NCBI GenBank assembly: GCA_037447655.1
Contig: JBBHKE010001846.1
Coordinates: forward strand, 229,830-250,387
Length of the DNA stretch: 20,558 nucleotides
Reading direction: 5' to 3'
From: Zygnema cylindricum
Lineage: Eukaryota; Streptophyta; Zygnematophyceae; Zygnematales; Zygnemataceae
Shown piece by piece: positions 9,611-18,800 of the stretch (positions are counted from its first letter, which is position 1; each line of letters opens with the position of its first letter). A program made the position numbers and the translations under genes. The notes under the pieces are model-generated. The model saw only the letters and a list, made by a program, of their open reading frames with translations. It searched no databases and had not been told where the DNA came from.

Positions 9611-11321
9611 TCAAGGCACATTTGGAAGTTTGGAAGATCCCAAAATCTGAGAAAGACCAAAGCCGCCGAGCAAGCCACGCTTTATTTTGTCCGACGAAAT
9701 AGGTTCAATTGACGGCGAGGATTTAATTACTGCCGGCCGTTTACTTATCAACTTCGGTTCATTTGACGGCAAGAGATCGTTGAAATCCGACCGTTTACTT
9801 AACAACTTCGGGCCGTTTTCGCACGCTCCTTTTACGGCGCAAAAAACGTCAGAAACAGTGGGAAATTCAAATTGCCATCCTTTTAAGGCTGTTTGAGAAT
9901 TCATTTGAGATGCTCCTCCAACGGCTCGAGAATAAGCTTGTTGTGTGTTTATTTGAAGCTGGTTTGTTAGAGTTCCCTTGTTTCTTCTTTGTACAAATCC
10001 GGTAAAAGATTGCTTCATGGACGCTCGTCGGAAGATAGATTTGTCGAGATCGAGTCGGAGAGGATTCGATTCATCTTTTTCCAAAACGGAATAATATGGC
10101 GGATGTAATAAAACTTTCCAGTGCCTGTTTTGAAAAATTTCAGGCAAACATTTACTATTGTTACGCGTAACAGATTGTGCATGATACATTGTACATTATT
10201 AATACATAAATGTATGCATATATACATGCACACATATATACATAAATACATGTATGCATGTATGTACATACATACATGGATACATACATCTGTACATATA
10301 TACATAGACAAATATATGCATGTATGTATATATACATATATAAATATATGTAAGTAGAATATATAAATATATACACATCTAAAACACAGATACGTACATA
10401 CGTATATTACTATATTACACACATATTGCATATACATATGTAATGCTCAATGGTTATACTTGAACATGAGAATTATCTATCGCAACATTCAAAAAAGCTG
10501 ATGGCATAATTAAATATAGAAAAAATAAAAATAAATAAATAATGATATTTATTGAAAAAGCACGATGGCAAACGATCTTAATGTAGGAAACACCATGCAA
10601 TGCAACTGGGTGTTATTTATGTCAGAAGGACAACTTTAGCATAAAAAAATACCCACTATGGTGCGTAAAAAGAAAGATCGTTATCTTGAATGCATTTATT
10701 GTTGTGGCGATCATAATCCTAGCATGTGTGTTTCCTAGAAGAGACAATGACCATGTTATCAACCATAAATACAAGATAGAGGCAAGAAGAAATTCATGTA
10801 TTCACAATCACGGTGATTTACACTTATTTGCCGGTGTGTTTTTACGATTTCATATCAAATACTATTTCAAAAGCGAATACTGACGAAGGAAATGTGTAAC
10901 ATTCCAATGCATCATCTAGCAAACAAAGTAGTATCATTCAGAATCATACATTCACACTAATTATTTTCTTAGATTAATATTTTTAATTAGATTATGCTTC
11001 AACAGTTATAGTAGTTAACAGTTACTTTACTATATTGTACCTTGTAGTGTTTATACCGTTACTCCCATGGATTCCTTGTTTATCTTTTGAAGGAGACGGT
11101 GCATTTGTCATCCCGACAATAACTAAACAAAAAGCAACAAAAAGAATAAAAAAAACTGCCACGAAGGCAAACGACAATTTCAAGAACTTTCGAGAAAATC
11201 GGTTCTCGCCCCAGTACTTCTTTTCTTCGCAAATTTCACGAGAAGGAGGCCTCATTTTTGTAAATGAAAATGTTGAAAGTTCCAAAGCATAATGATGATC
11301 TTTCAACAATTGGGTATTCAT
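9611..11321 (-). CDS. Predicted 264-residue single-pass membrane protein of unknown function, two exons
   Basis: Not recognised. Exon 1 runs 11321-11041 and ends in phase 2 before donor GTACAAT; exon 2 runs 10124-9611 after acceptor TTTTCAAAACAG and starts by completing an Arg codon, so the phases agree. The start ATG follows AAAAAAC, giving an A at -3. Residues 1-47 are polar and basic, 48-71 form one hydrophobic helix (LKLSFAFVAVFFILFVAFCL), and the rest is soluble, suggesting type II topology or a C-terminal lumenal domain. An NTT sequon is at residue 91 and RRAS at 126-129. Residues 199-216 and 217-234 are an 18-residue tandem repeat (PKLLSKR..., PKLISKR...), a 54 bp duplication in DNA (9702-9755, 9756-9809). 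The C-terminus is Gly/Leu-rich (GLLGGFGLSQILG). Additional exons inside the 0.9 kb intron cannot be excluded. Confidence 0.6.
9702..9809 (-). repeat. 54 bp in-frame tandem repeat inside the membrane-protein gene
   Basis: Two 54 bp units, both beginning GGTTCA(A/T)TTGACGGC and ending CCGTTTACTTA(T/A)CAACTTC on the plus strand. Because 54 is a multiple of three the duplication keeps the reading frame, and the protein shows two 18-residue units. Confidence 0.85.
10192..10440. repeat. TACATA/CATA microsatellite
   Basis: About 250 bp of alternating pyrimidine-purine ATACATAC and ATGTATGC units within the intron of the minus-strand gene. Three long open frames cross it, but they encode only Ile/Tyr/Cys/His repeats and are not genes. 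Confidence 0.85.
10536..10590 (-). repeat. Short fragment of the retroelement terminus
   Basis: The plus strand reads TTGAAAAAGCACGATGGCAA, then ACGATCTTA. On the minus strand this is the TTTGCCATCGTGCTTTTT terminus seen in the other tails. The homology is too short to assign more. Confidence 0.45.
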
Positions 11322-11500
11322 GTTTTTTTGTCCTTTACAACTTTTAGATTGCCTTGAGAAACAATAAACTTGATTTCAAATGTTAGCAAAATCACATATC
11401 AATGTCCACTTTTGAAAGCCACCCTATTGAGCTTTTACAGTCTTATCACATTCAAACTCTAAAAAAAAAAATAGAAGAAAATTTTAGAATCTGACCGTTG
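11322..11500 (-). promoter_or_regulatory. Upstream region of the membrane-protein gene
   Basis: This is the 180 bp directly 5' of the predicted start on the minus strand and would hold its promoter. No convincing TATA box or other named element was found, so the assignment is by position only. Confidence 0.25.
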
Positions 11501-11770
11501 GACATCCTCACGCTCATACGCCCGAAGGTCACAAGCGCCCGAAGACACACGTGTGAAAATTAGACGCGGGAAGGGTCACGCATGTTGACCATTGACTTCT
11601 GGTCTCCGTCTTGACGATTCCGGAGAAGTCACTTGTCTGCGGCACCGACATGTCACTGCAGTTTTCCGCTGTCCACGGAGATGTCGATGTACACGTGGAT
11701 AGATTCGCCTCCGTCGATCGGGCGATTTTGAGCCCTTTGAAACTCAAAGTCAAGATACGGTACATCTAAA
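11500..11770. other. GC-rich islet open on both strands, possible exon
   Basis: This is the most GC-rich non-repeat stretch in its neighbourhood. On the plus strand 11593-11769 is open and reads in part SVLTIPEKSLVCGTDMSLQF, then HGDVDVHVDRF and LKLKVKIRYI-stop, an alternating pattern like beta strands. On the minus strand a 78-residue frame (11765-11529) is open, and a second minus frame reads DFEFQRAQNRPIDGGESIHV. The strand and function cannot be decided. It could be the last exon of an unseen gene or a regulatory island for the gene on the left. Confidence 0.3.
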
Positions 11771-12520
11771 GTGTAATGACTGGAAACGGTACGGATAACG
11801 TGACGACAACATTTTTGAAAAGTTTGATGTTTGTATTACGCGCGAACTAAACAACCACTGACCTTGTAAGTTGTATCTCAATTTTACAGGACCAATAAAT
11901 TCCGGGTCATGTAGTTTGGACCAATGAGAAGTATATACCAGATCTATTAGTAGAAATTAACCTATCGACACCTTTAATAGGCTTTGGGTTTCTGAAAACT
12001 TTTTGCTTCATATAAAACGCTCGTGCGAGAGATAGATTTTTAATTAAAAAGAATGAAACAGATTTCTACGCCAATCACGAGAAACTTTCTGTCGTCGAGC
12101 AAATGTTTTTGCTCGAAACACGAAGCTGTGTCGGTATATTGATTAATCACTCCCTTAGCCAATGAATCGTGGACACGTGTACCATTTGTCATGACGCTTC
12201 CAGTTCCAGAACTGAGCCGATGGAACTTCATTGAAAATCCCGTTACGGGAAAAATGTGTTCAACTGAAGTACACCATGTATCGCTATTAGGATTAATATT
12301 TTTTGGGAATTGATAATGACAGTGACTGTTTTGGTTGCGGACAGTCACTTACGTCATTTTGTCAAAAAACGTACTTTTGAAGTACACACAGGTACCAATA
12401 AAGCACCGTTGAGTACAAATTTGACGGTCAATCGGTTGAACAACTTTGACTTTGAAAATATTTTTCAACCGCTTAAAATTATGCCGCGCTTGCGAACGTC
12501 GACCGTCATAATAAATTTAG
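11770..12520. other. Intergenic stretch with one undecided minus-strand frame
   Basis: A TATA-like CATATAAAAC is at 12009-12018. A 102-residue frame on the minus strand (12348-12040) has balanced composition but no recognised domain, so it is left uncalled. Nothing else is supported. Confidence 0.35.
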
Positions 12521-12524
12521 CAAT

Positions 12525-12915
12525 ATTCGATATATATCGAATTTCATGTACCCGATATTCGATATATCGCTTCGATATATCGAATTTCAAATTATCGCGA
12601 TATATCGCCGATATATCGCCAATATATCGTATCGACGATATATCGAAAATGAATATTTTACCAAATTTTTTCAAAACCCCCCCCCCCCCCCCGCTCAGTG
12701 GGGGGGGGGGGGGGGGGGGGGGCAACAATGCCCGTACGATTTTTCGTACGATTCTCCGTACTCTTTTTCGTACGGTTTTCCGTACTCTGACTGTACGGAT
12801 ATGCAATTTTTGCGATATATATCGCGATAATTTATGTTGGTCCCGGTACGATATATCGAGGAATCTGCTCGATCGATATTCGATATATCGAATATCGAAA
12901 TTATCGCGATATGAA
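12525..12915. repeat. Foldback element: CGATATATCG-rich arms around a poly-C/poly-G hairpin
   Basis: The left arm (12525-12655) and right arm (12810-12912) are dense in the palindromes CGATATATCG and ATCGCGAT. The inner arms AAATTATCGCGATATATCGC (12589-12608) and the reverse complement at 12811-12834 form an inverted repeat. Between them sits C16 (12677-12692), a 7-base spacer GCTCAGT, and G23 (12700-12722), followed by CGTAC-type short repeats (12731-12797). The structure resembles a MITE or foldback element, but no coding capacity or clear target-site duplication was found. Open frames across it are composition artefacts. Confidence 0.75.
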
Positions 12916-13277
12916 ACTACCCGATACCCAACACTACTAATAGCAATTCACGGTGTACTGTACTGACTTGATGCAATATCGGCATATCGCCCTTAGCCGT
13001 TCAGTTGTCTTTTCGCTCCACCGACTTAGAAGGAAGAGGAGCCGCTGACGCGACACTTGTCATCTAATGGAAACCTGGGACATGGAAGGACATGGACATG
13101 GCCTTTTGGTCACCTGGTGGAGAAGACGACAAAAATAAATTTCAGAAAAGATTTTATCTTATTTCATCTGGTAGAAAAGTGACTATCCTTGCAATTGACA
13201 AGTATAAAAAAAAAAAAAAGACATTCTCCTGGTTAATATGAGGTAACACTGCTTTCGAACTTTATTTTAAAGTAGGA
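12915..13277. other. Intergenic stretch
   Basis: No gene was recognised. It includes a short A run near 13207 and a CATGGACATGG-type duplication near 13080-13100. The end of this stretch would hold the promoter of the plus-strand gene that follows, but no named element was found. Confidence 0.4.
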
Positions 13278-13750
13278 ATGAGTATGAAAATGTTGAATTA
13301 TATGCATTTATTTACAAGTCAACAAAAACAGCATATAGACAGTGAGTCAGAACAGGAAATGGTTCATCTTTCCGAGTTAAAACGGAATGATAAAACAGAA
13401 AAAACGTCTTTTGTGGATCCATTTCATATTAAAAAGTTAGTAATCTCAAACAGGAGTAAAATATGGTTTTCGATGATGATATCCTTCTTCTGGATTTCTC
13501 TGTCCTTCAACTTTTTTCTGGTGAATGGTTCATATATTGTCTCCAACCCTAAAAGCCCTAAAAACCCTAAAAACTCTGAATACTCTAAAAACTTTTGGCA
13601 AAGCCAAACCCTAATTCGGAACCTCCGAGGAGGCCCGATGGAGATTCCCACAGAAGGTTCTCATATTGCCTTCCAGCTCATTCCTTGGTTACAGGAAGGT
13701 AAAACCAATAATAATAATAGTACTAGAAAGAAACTTTTGTTGTTTCGGTG
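13278..13750 (+). CDS. Candidate first exon of a single-pass membrane protein (unrecognised)
   Basis: An ATG in the context AGGAATGA opens a frame that stays open to 13754. A strong donor GTAAGA at 13751 would end the exon in phase 2; a weaker donor GTAAAA at 13699 is an alternative, and an unspliced 158-residue protein is a third. Residues 1-60 are polar and charged, 62-83 are hydrophobic (WFSMMISFFWISLSFNFFLV), and a Pro/Lys/Asn repeat follows (NPKSPKNPKN, encoded by telomere-like CCCTAAAA units). RNLRGGPMEIPTEGSHIAFQ comes after that and looks like globular sequence. It may be the N-terminus of the gene at 14530-16263, but the connecting exons were not found and the phases do not join directly. 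Confidence 0.35.
13546..13613 (+). repeat. Telomere-like CCCTAAAA units within an open frame
   Basis: Four to five imperfect units of CCCTAAAA or CTCTAAAA spacing, with a further AAACCCTAA at 13606-13613. They resemble degenerate plant-type telomere repeats. The opposite orientation appears at 1311-1343 and 2083-2106. Confidence 0.5.
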
Positions 13751-14529
13751 GTAAGATTGCCGGAATTTTGTATATATATAGCTATATACTACACCGTCTG
13801 TCGCTGTTAGAGATAATAAATTTTAACGCTAAAACTTTATTAGAATTGACTACACTAATTTATGTTTTATGATGCTGCTCATTATGTAAATTATGTTATT
13901 AACTCTAGTTGGATAGAAAAACCACTCACTCAAGTTAGAGTGATTAACTCTATTAGCGATAGGTAGTTTATACCACGTATTGCTCTTAGCATTTGTGTTT
14001 TTTTTGGCAATTAAGCTTTATCGTCGGATTATTTAGACCTTTCGATGAGCGGTCTCTGAATACAAATTGGACACGCGTGTATGGAGAACACTTTTTAAAG
14101 TGGGAAAAAACATCAACGCTGACAACGATTTTCCATGTCTATTTTTTTATCAAAATCTTGAACTGCTGAAACTTGGAATGTTGTGGACACAGTATATGTT
14201 TTGTGCTCTGTACTCTTTCCTTTGGGTGACTTTTTGTCACAGATTTATCATACACTCTGAAATTTCATTTACCAATTGCTTTGAAATGGACTATTTTATG
14301 GACAAGAGGCAGCTGCTTTGAAATGGACTCTCTTTTTTTTTTTTTTTTTTTTTTCTGAAGGACCTCTTTAGTAGTTTAAAATGTCAGTTTTATGTCTTTC
14401 AGCAATTTGAAGTTTAACTTTTTTCTTAGGATTTCTGAGTGTTTCGATATTTGTGAATGGACAGAATTTCATTCAGCAATTTTCTTTGAAGTTTGACTTT
14501 ATTTTCTTTTTTATAAATGGGAACTGCAG
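13751..14529 (+). other. Probable intron or spacer with short duplications
   Basis: Low-complexity T-rich sequence with a run of over 20 T at about 14333-14354. GCTTTGAAATGGACT occurs at 14278-14292 and 14314-14328, and CAGCAATTTTGAAGTTT-like sequence occurs near 14399 and 14473. No exon could be supported, although one or more small ones may be hidden. Confidence 0.4.
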
Positions 14530-16263
14530 TTCAGAGCCACCAACTATTTGTGGATTTTGGCTTCCTCAGTATCTTTATAAGCGAAAATGGTCCCTCGACA
14601 ATCAGTTTATCTTTTCAAAAGTCCCCTGTTTATCCCTCCACTTTTTTTGATCTTACCCCTCTGGAGGCAATAATTCAACCATGTCTTTCTGGTGCAAGTT
14701 CTCAAAGACCAAACCAACCATTCAAACTTAGGTATTTTATGCATTTTTGATTTACGCCTCCTTCGACCATCCATGTTTCAATATATGTAACGATCGGAAT
14801 GGAAAGGAAACAGTCACTTTAAGGTTGTTTTTCAGGTTTGTGTTTTAAAATTCCTTTAGGGTTTTGCAGGAATGGAAACAGTGGAACGAATACAACCTCA
14901 AATGACGCGATTATGTCCTTCTGCGCTGATACTGTACTTTCAGCAGTTGTAATGGTGAAGTTTCAACATTTCTGTACATGTTTTTCTATGAGAAGCTTCT
15001 GCACATGTTTTACTCCGAGAAGATGTACTTTATCTCTCTTCTTCTGCACATGTTTTTCTATTTGAAGATTCAATATTTTTGCACTTGCTTTTCTCTCAGA
15101 AGATTCACTTTTTCTGCGCATATTTTCCTCGGAGAAGGTTCAATGTTTCTGCACGTGTTTTGCAGGAGAAGATGAAACATTTTTGCACATATTTTGCTCT
15201 GAGAAGTTTTAATGTTTCTGCTTGGTCAGGTTCCTTATTTCTTTTTCTGGTTCTGTTACTGCGTACATGTTTTTGTTTTTGCTCTTTTGCTCTTTTTTTG
15301 TGATTTGGGACTCTTCTTCATCTTCCATGTTGCATTCAACATTTGTGGTCACTTTTCTGTTTATGATTGTTGGGGGCCCGGGGAAAGGACAGGAAGCCAT
15401 TAGTCGACAAAATAGCGACTTGTGTCTTTGTGTTCATTCTTCAACGTCAATAACTCGAGATAATACTCCGGTTAGTTTCTCTTCCGCAAATTTTTTTTTT
15501 TTTTTTAAATGTGTGAAGACATTTTAAGACATTTTAGAGGTTTTTTTTTAGGCGTAAGACATGGCATTTTCTTTCCAGGATCCCAATCTTTGCTTGTTGT
15601 TGACTTCCGAAATAATATGATTGTGATATGCTCGTTGGTGTTATGTTTTAAATAAAGCTTCACATATACACATTTAAGATGTCTTCACAGTGTCACAAAA
15701 GGTTTTCGTTAGAGTTCTCTGACTGACCAAAACAAACGTTCTCCGTCTCTTTTCAGGAAAAGCTGGACCGTATTCTCGATCGCATTTGTTTTAGAGGTTT
15801 CAAAGACAAAGCGAGTACTCTAATTCAGTATGATTCAAGAGTCCATCAAGCTCATTTAAACTGCCGTGTTTTCGAGGAACCGATTACTCAACTTCGACGA
15901 CTGTTACAAAGCAGCTCTGCGACTTTTTTCAGTCAAAACGGGAATTTAGGAACTATAGAAAACCAAAATCAGAATGGAAACCAAGTTGCAAATGCGATAG
16001 CTAACTCAAATGTGAGTCAAACTAACGGACAAACACAGAATCAAGACAGTCCTTCCTTCTCAGTTGACTCGACGGTCAACGAAAGTCCAAGTTCAGGGGG
16101 AGGGTTTCTTCCTCAACTCCTTGGAGGGCGGTTGTTTTCGGTGTCTTCATGTGCTCTCGATAACTCTTGTACTCGACTCGCCAAGCCTCTTACACAGACA
16201 AGAAGCCTTGGAAATTTTTCCAAGGAGCCTGATTGGTCCATTCTGGACATGGATGATCCGTGA
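14530..16263 (+). CDS. Unrecognised Ser/Asn-rich protein, last four exons
   Basis: Exons 14530-14731, 14870-14948, 15393-15470 and 15757-16263 (stop TGA 16261-16263) have AG acceptors and GT donors, and their phases (2 to 1, then 0, then 0) agree without any stop. The first exon reads in part FDLTPLEAIIQPCLSGASSQ, the second ends DAIMSFCADTVLSAV, and the third is EAISRQNSDLCLCVHSS. The last, 168 residues, starts with a helical-looking segment EKLDRILDRICFRGFKDKAS, HLNCRVFEEPITQLRRLLQS, followed by an Asn/Gln/Ser-rich tail, GGGFLPQLLGGRLF, and an acidic end DWSILDMDDP. No family was recognised. The final exon is well supported by composition and length; the first is the least certain because another frame is also open across much of it. 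The gene's 5' end was not located. Confidence 0.5.
14956..15228 (+). repeat. Minisatellite of about 35 bp units, about 8 copies, in an intron
   Basis: Units share GAAG(A/T)TTCAA, then T(T/A)TTTCTGCACATGTTTT and (C/A)T(C/A)TGA or variants. It lies between the candidate exons ending at 14948 and starting at 15393. Three forward frames run through it, but the unit length is not a multiple of three, so it is not coding. Confidence 0.82.
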
Positions 16264-16800
16264 AAAAAAAATCTCTGAAATTCAACATCTTCTGTATGAA
16301 TGATAAGATTATGAAAAAAAGAAAAAAAAGTGGAGGACGGACAAGGCAGGAGAAATTGAATTGTTTGGAATTTTCTTGTTCCTAGTATTCAACTGTTTTG
16401 TTGACCTTAACCTTCGATGTATGCGAATAATATGTGGGCTCTCTTTTTCTGTGAATAATCGAACCGTACTTTTGTAACCTGGCACAATTTTGTCATATCA
16501 TTCTTTTATCTTAGTTTTTATAGTTTTTAAACTGATATGAAGAAAGCCTAGTACAGTTTTTCCCATATTAGCTTGTAGTATTGCTTAATCTAATCTAGTC
16601 TTTTCGATTCACCTTTTGGAGTTCTGGTTTGGTCTTTCCTTTATATGTCAAAGCGTTTGTGTTTAAATAAGCAACCCTAGGCAGTTGCAATTGTACTTTC
16701 CGCAATATGTGTCACTTCATTGACGCGGGTCAAATTGGGAAAAACATAGTTTGTTTAATGCAATCGTTTTTGTTACCCAAAGCAGTATAGTTTGTTTTTT
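16264..16800 (+). other. 3' untranslated region and spacer
   Basis: This follows the stop of the Ser/Asn-rich gene. It is AT-rich, with no perfect AATAAA close to the stop and no recognisable gene. Confidence 0.4.
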
Positions 16801-16808
16801 CCACTTTG

Positions 16809-17590
16809 CAATATATTTCTTGGACTGTCAAAGACGATAATCCGCTCTCATAACAATTGCGCATTGAGTATTGGTACTGTTTGTATATTGAGACACTACC
16901 GGTGTCTTTGTTTTACCTGTCCTTTTTCTGTGTGTTCGTTGCTTTTGCCTCGCTTGTCGTTTTTATTTTCAGTTTTAGCATTGCTGCCTCTTTTTTTTGT
17001 TCCCAAGGACTCAGATGGTTTACCATGGCGCTTTTTAATAAAGTCGATGTTTCATATAGCAAAACCATGAAAGCCTTTGTCAAATAAAAGGTCACTTAAG
17101 CCATCAATACACTGTGTTACAAAAAAGTCATTTAAGGGAAAACGCAATAAGGACAAGCAATATTAAAAGTAAAAAAAAAAAGAACTTTTTGAAAACGGTA
17201 GTGTTGTTGAATATGGTTGTAAGCCGCAAAACATGGTAATTTATCAGCCTTTCACCAGTTTCCCAACGATGCAATATGCTCTTGTATTGTCAAAGACAAC
17301 AATCTACTCTCATAACAATTGCACATGAAGTATTCGTACTTGTTGTACATCGAATAAATTCAATGGTGAAGTATTCGGAGGCTCTGGAAGTTTGTAATAA
17401 ATGAAGAAGCCATTTAATCTAGTAGTACACTGAAAAAAAAAGACTTTTAGAGTGTAATGTATCAAGGACGAGTAAAGTAACTGGGATTTTTGGGAGATGA
17501 TACTGTTGTGAACATGATGACAAACCGCAAAACATGGTATTTTATCAACACTAAAACCGGTTTCGTTATCATGATTCAACAATACAACAC
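16809..17590 (+). repeat. Diverged tandem duplication of about 0.3-0.45 kb
   Basis: The block at 16809-16893 (GTCAAAGACGATAATC, CTCTCATAACAATTGCGCAT) recurs at 17271-17350 (GTCAAAGACAACAATC, CTCTCATAACAATTGCACAT). A second pair follows: AAGCCGCAAAACATGGTAAT near 17220 and CAAACCGCAAAACATGGTAT near 17522. The order of blocks is the same, so this is a duplicated unit. The retroelement tail at 16930-17042 lies only in the first copy, so it was probably inserted after the duplication. Confidence 0.65.
16930..17042 (+). mobile_element. Solo 3' tail of the retroelement family, plus copy 2
   Basis: TTATTTTCAGTTTTAGCATT, a T run with GTTCCCAAGGACTCAGATGG, TTTACCATGGCGCTTTTT and then AATAAA. It shows the same block order as the tails at 8318-8400 and 9050-9240. 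No coding sequence is attached, and it sits inside one arm of the local duplication. Confidence 0.65.
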
Positions 17591-18330
17591 TAGGGCATCG
17601 ACTGCGTAAATAAGCATTAGGAGCCGCACACGCCGTCAATTATAAATCCAATCCTCCGAAGAAGACACGAAAGGATGTTAGGATGTGAGCCGTCCACTTA
17701 GAACTGCAATCAAAAGCCCCACGACTTAAGAAAGTGTGAAGGACGTCCATGAGGCGATCATCAAAGACTGAAAGAGATGAGACAAACATTGAGGTGGGAG
17801 GGGAAGTGCGAGTAAAGTAAAAAGGAGGGTGGGGGAAATACCTTGTCAATAGAGCAAAATCAACTCGGTGGTTAGGAAGGTGGGTAAGGTCGTCCACGTG
17901 AAAAAAATGTCTGAAGAGTAGAATCAAGAAATTGGGTCATGAAAGCATCCAAACCAAGTGGGAAACCCAACACATGAATGCCATCGGATGGAGTTGTCGT
18001 CTAAAATCCAAGAAGGGAGTAAAAGAACGAGGGATATCACGAGGTGACCGATAACATTCAGGGTCACCCCTGAATGTTCGAATGAATAACTTCGAGGGTT
18101 GAACAAGCAGGTTGAGTTTTGCCAAGCAATCTCTGAAAAACTTATACCGACACGATTTGAAAAAGTTATATACCGACAGGACTTGGTCCATAAGGCCAAA
18201 AAAATTACATCGTCCGCAACAGAAGGGAATAGGCAAGAAGGGAAAGCGACGTGAAAGCACGAATGTCCTACTAATGAGCAAGGGTAGACAAAGTTCCTCA
18301 AGAGGGTCGCCTTGACAAGTGCCGATCGTG

Positions 18331-18539
18331 CACGAAGAAAAATCCTCGTGTAACTAGTTACTAGGTTGAGGTCTTGTTCGTTAACGAAATTAACCAGACA
18401 AATCATTCCACCAACTAAGAACGACCATGCACCACCACCCATAGAATCAAAAAAGAGCTCTCAATCTGTCAATCTTTACTACGTCTGGACCTGGTAAGTT
18501 TCCCTGTGTTGAGTCAAATTATGCCGCAGGCTCCACACC

Positions 18540-18577
<38 letters not shown>

Positions 18578-18594
18578 CGCGACCATACTCCCCC
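18331..18594 (-). rRNA. Mutated fragment of nuclear 18S rRNA (pseudogene)
   Basis: The minus strand begins GGGGGAGTATGGTCGCGAGG and continues through CTTAAAGGAATTGACGGAAG, GAAACTTACCAGGTCCAGAC, GATTGACAGATTGAGAGCTC and GATTCTATGGGTGGTGGTGC to CTAACTAGTTAC-like sequence, the central-3' part of small-subunit rRNA. Near-universal bases are changed, mostly G to A or C to T: CAACACAGGG for CAACACGGGG, TAGTAAAGATTG for TAGTAAGGATTG, AATTTCGTTAACGAACAAG for AATTCCGTTAACGAACGAG, CGGCATAATTTG for CGGCTTAATTTG. About 264 bp are present out of roughly 1.8 kb. It is a fossil fragment inside the reverse transcriptase remnant, not a functional rRNA gene. Confidence 0.88.
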
Positions 18595-18599
18595 TTTAC

Positions 18600-18800
18600 G
18601 ATATCAACCTTTTTTTCGTGTATTCGACTTTTGTTTGTACTTTTGTCTTTGTTACTTTTTTTTGTCTTTTTTACTTTTTTGTCTTTTTTACTTTTTTTTT
18701 CTCTATTTTTTTTGTCTTTTTTGATGACAAAAACATTTGGGAATTTGGGACTCAGGCACGATCCTTTGGTGATATCGAGTGCTCGAAAAGCTTTAAAGGA
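18600..18800. other. Low-complexity part of the insertion beside the 18S fragment
   Basis: TTTTTTGTCTTTTTTACTTT-type repeats run from about 18640 to 18722, followed by about 80 bases of unrecognised sequence (GGGAATTTGGGACTCAGGCA and on). With the 18S fragment it makes up the stretch that separates the two halves of the reverse transcriptase. GATCGTGC (18325-18332) and GCACGATC (18757-18764) lie near the two ends in inverted orientation. Confidence 0.5.

Noticed and set aside
10015-10437. Long open frames on both strands across the TACATA microsatellite
   Set aside because: They encode only Ile/Tyr/Cys/His/Met repeats dictated by the microsatellite. The minus frame at its left end merely runs into a different frame of the real exon at 9611-10124.
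12040-12348. 102-residue minus-strand frame as a gene
   Set aside because: Its composition is plausible, but there is no domain, no supporting splice sites and no neighbour in phase, so it is left uncalled.
12310-12966. 218-residue plus-strand frame through the foldback element
   Set aside because: The translation is IYRISRY-type repeats and a poly-Pro/poly-Gly stretch, produced by the CGATATATCG words and the C/G runs.
17924-18442. 172-residue minus-strand open frame as an intact gene
   Set aside because: It starts in the 18S rRNA fragment and then runs through reverse transcriptase sequence, partly in the wrong frame. It is a chance fusion, not a gene.
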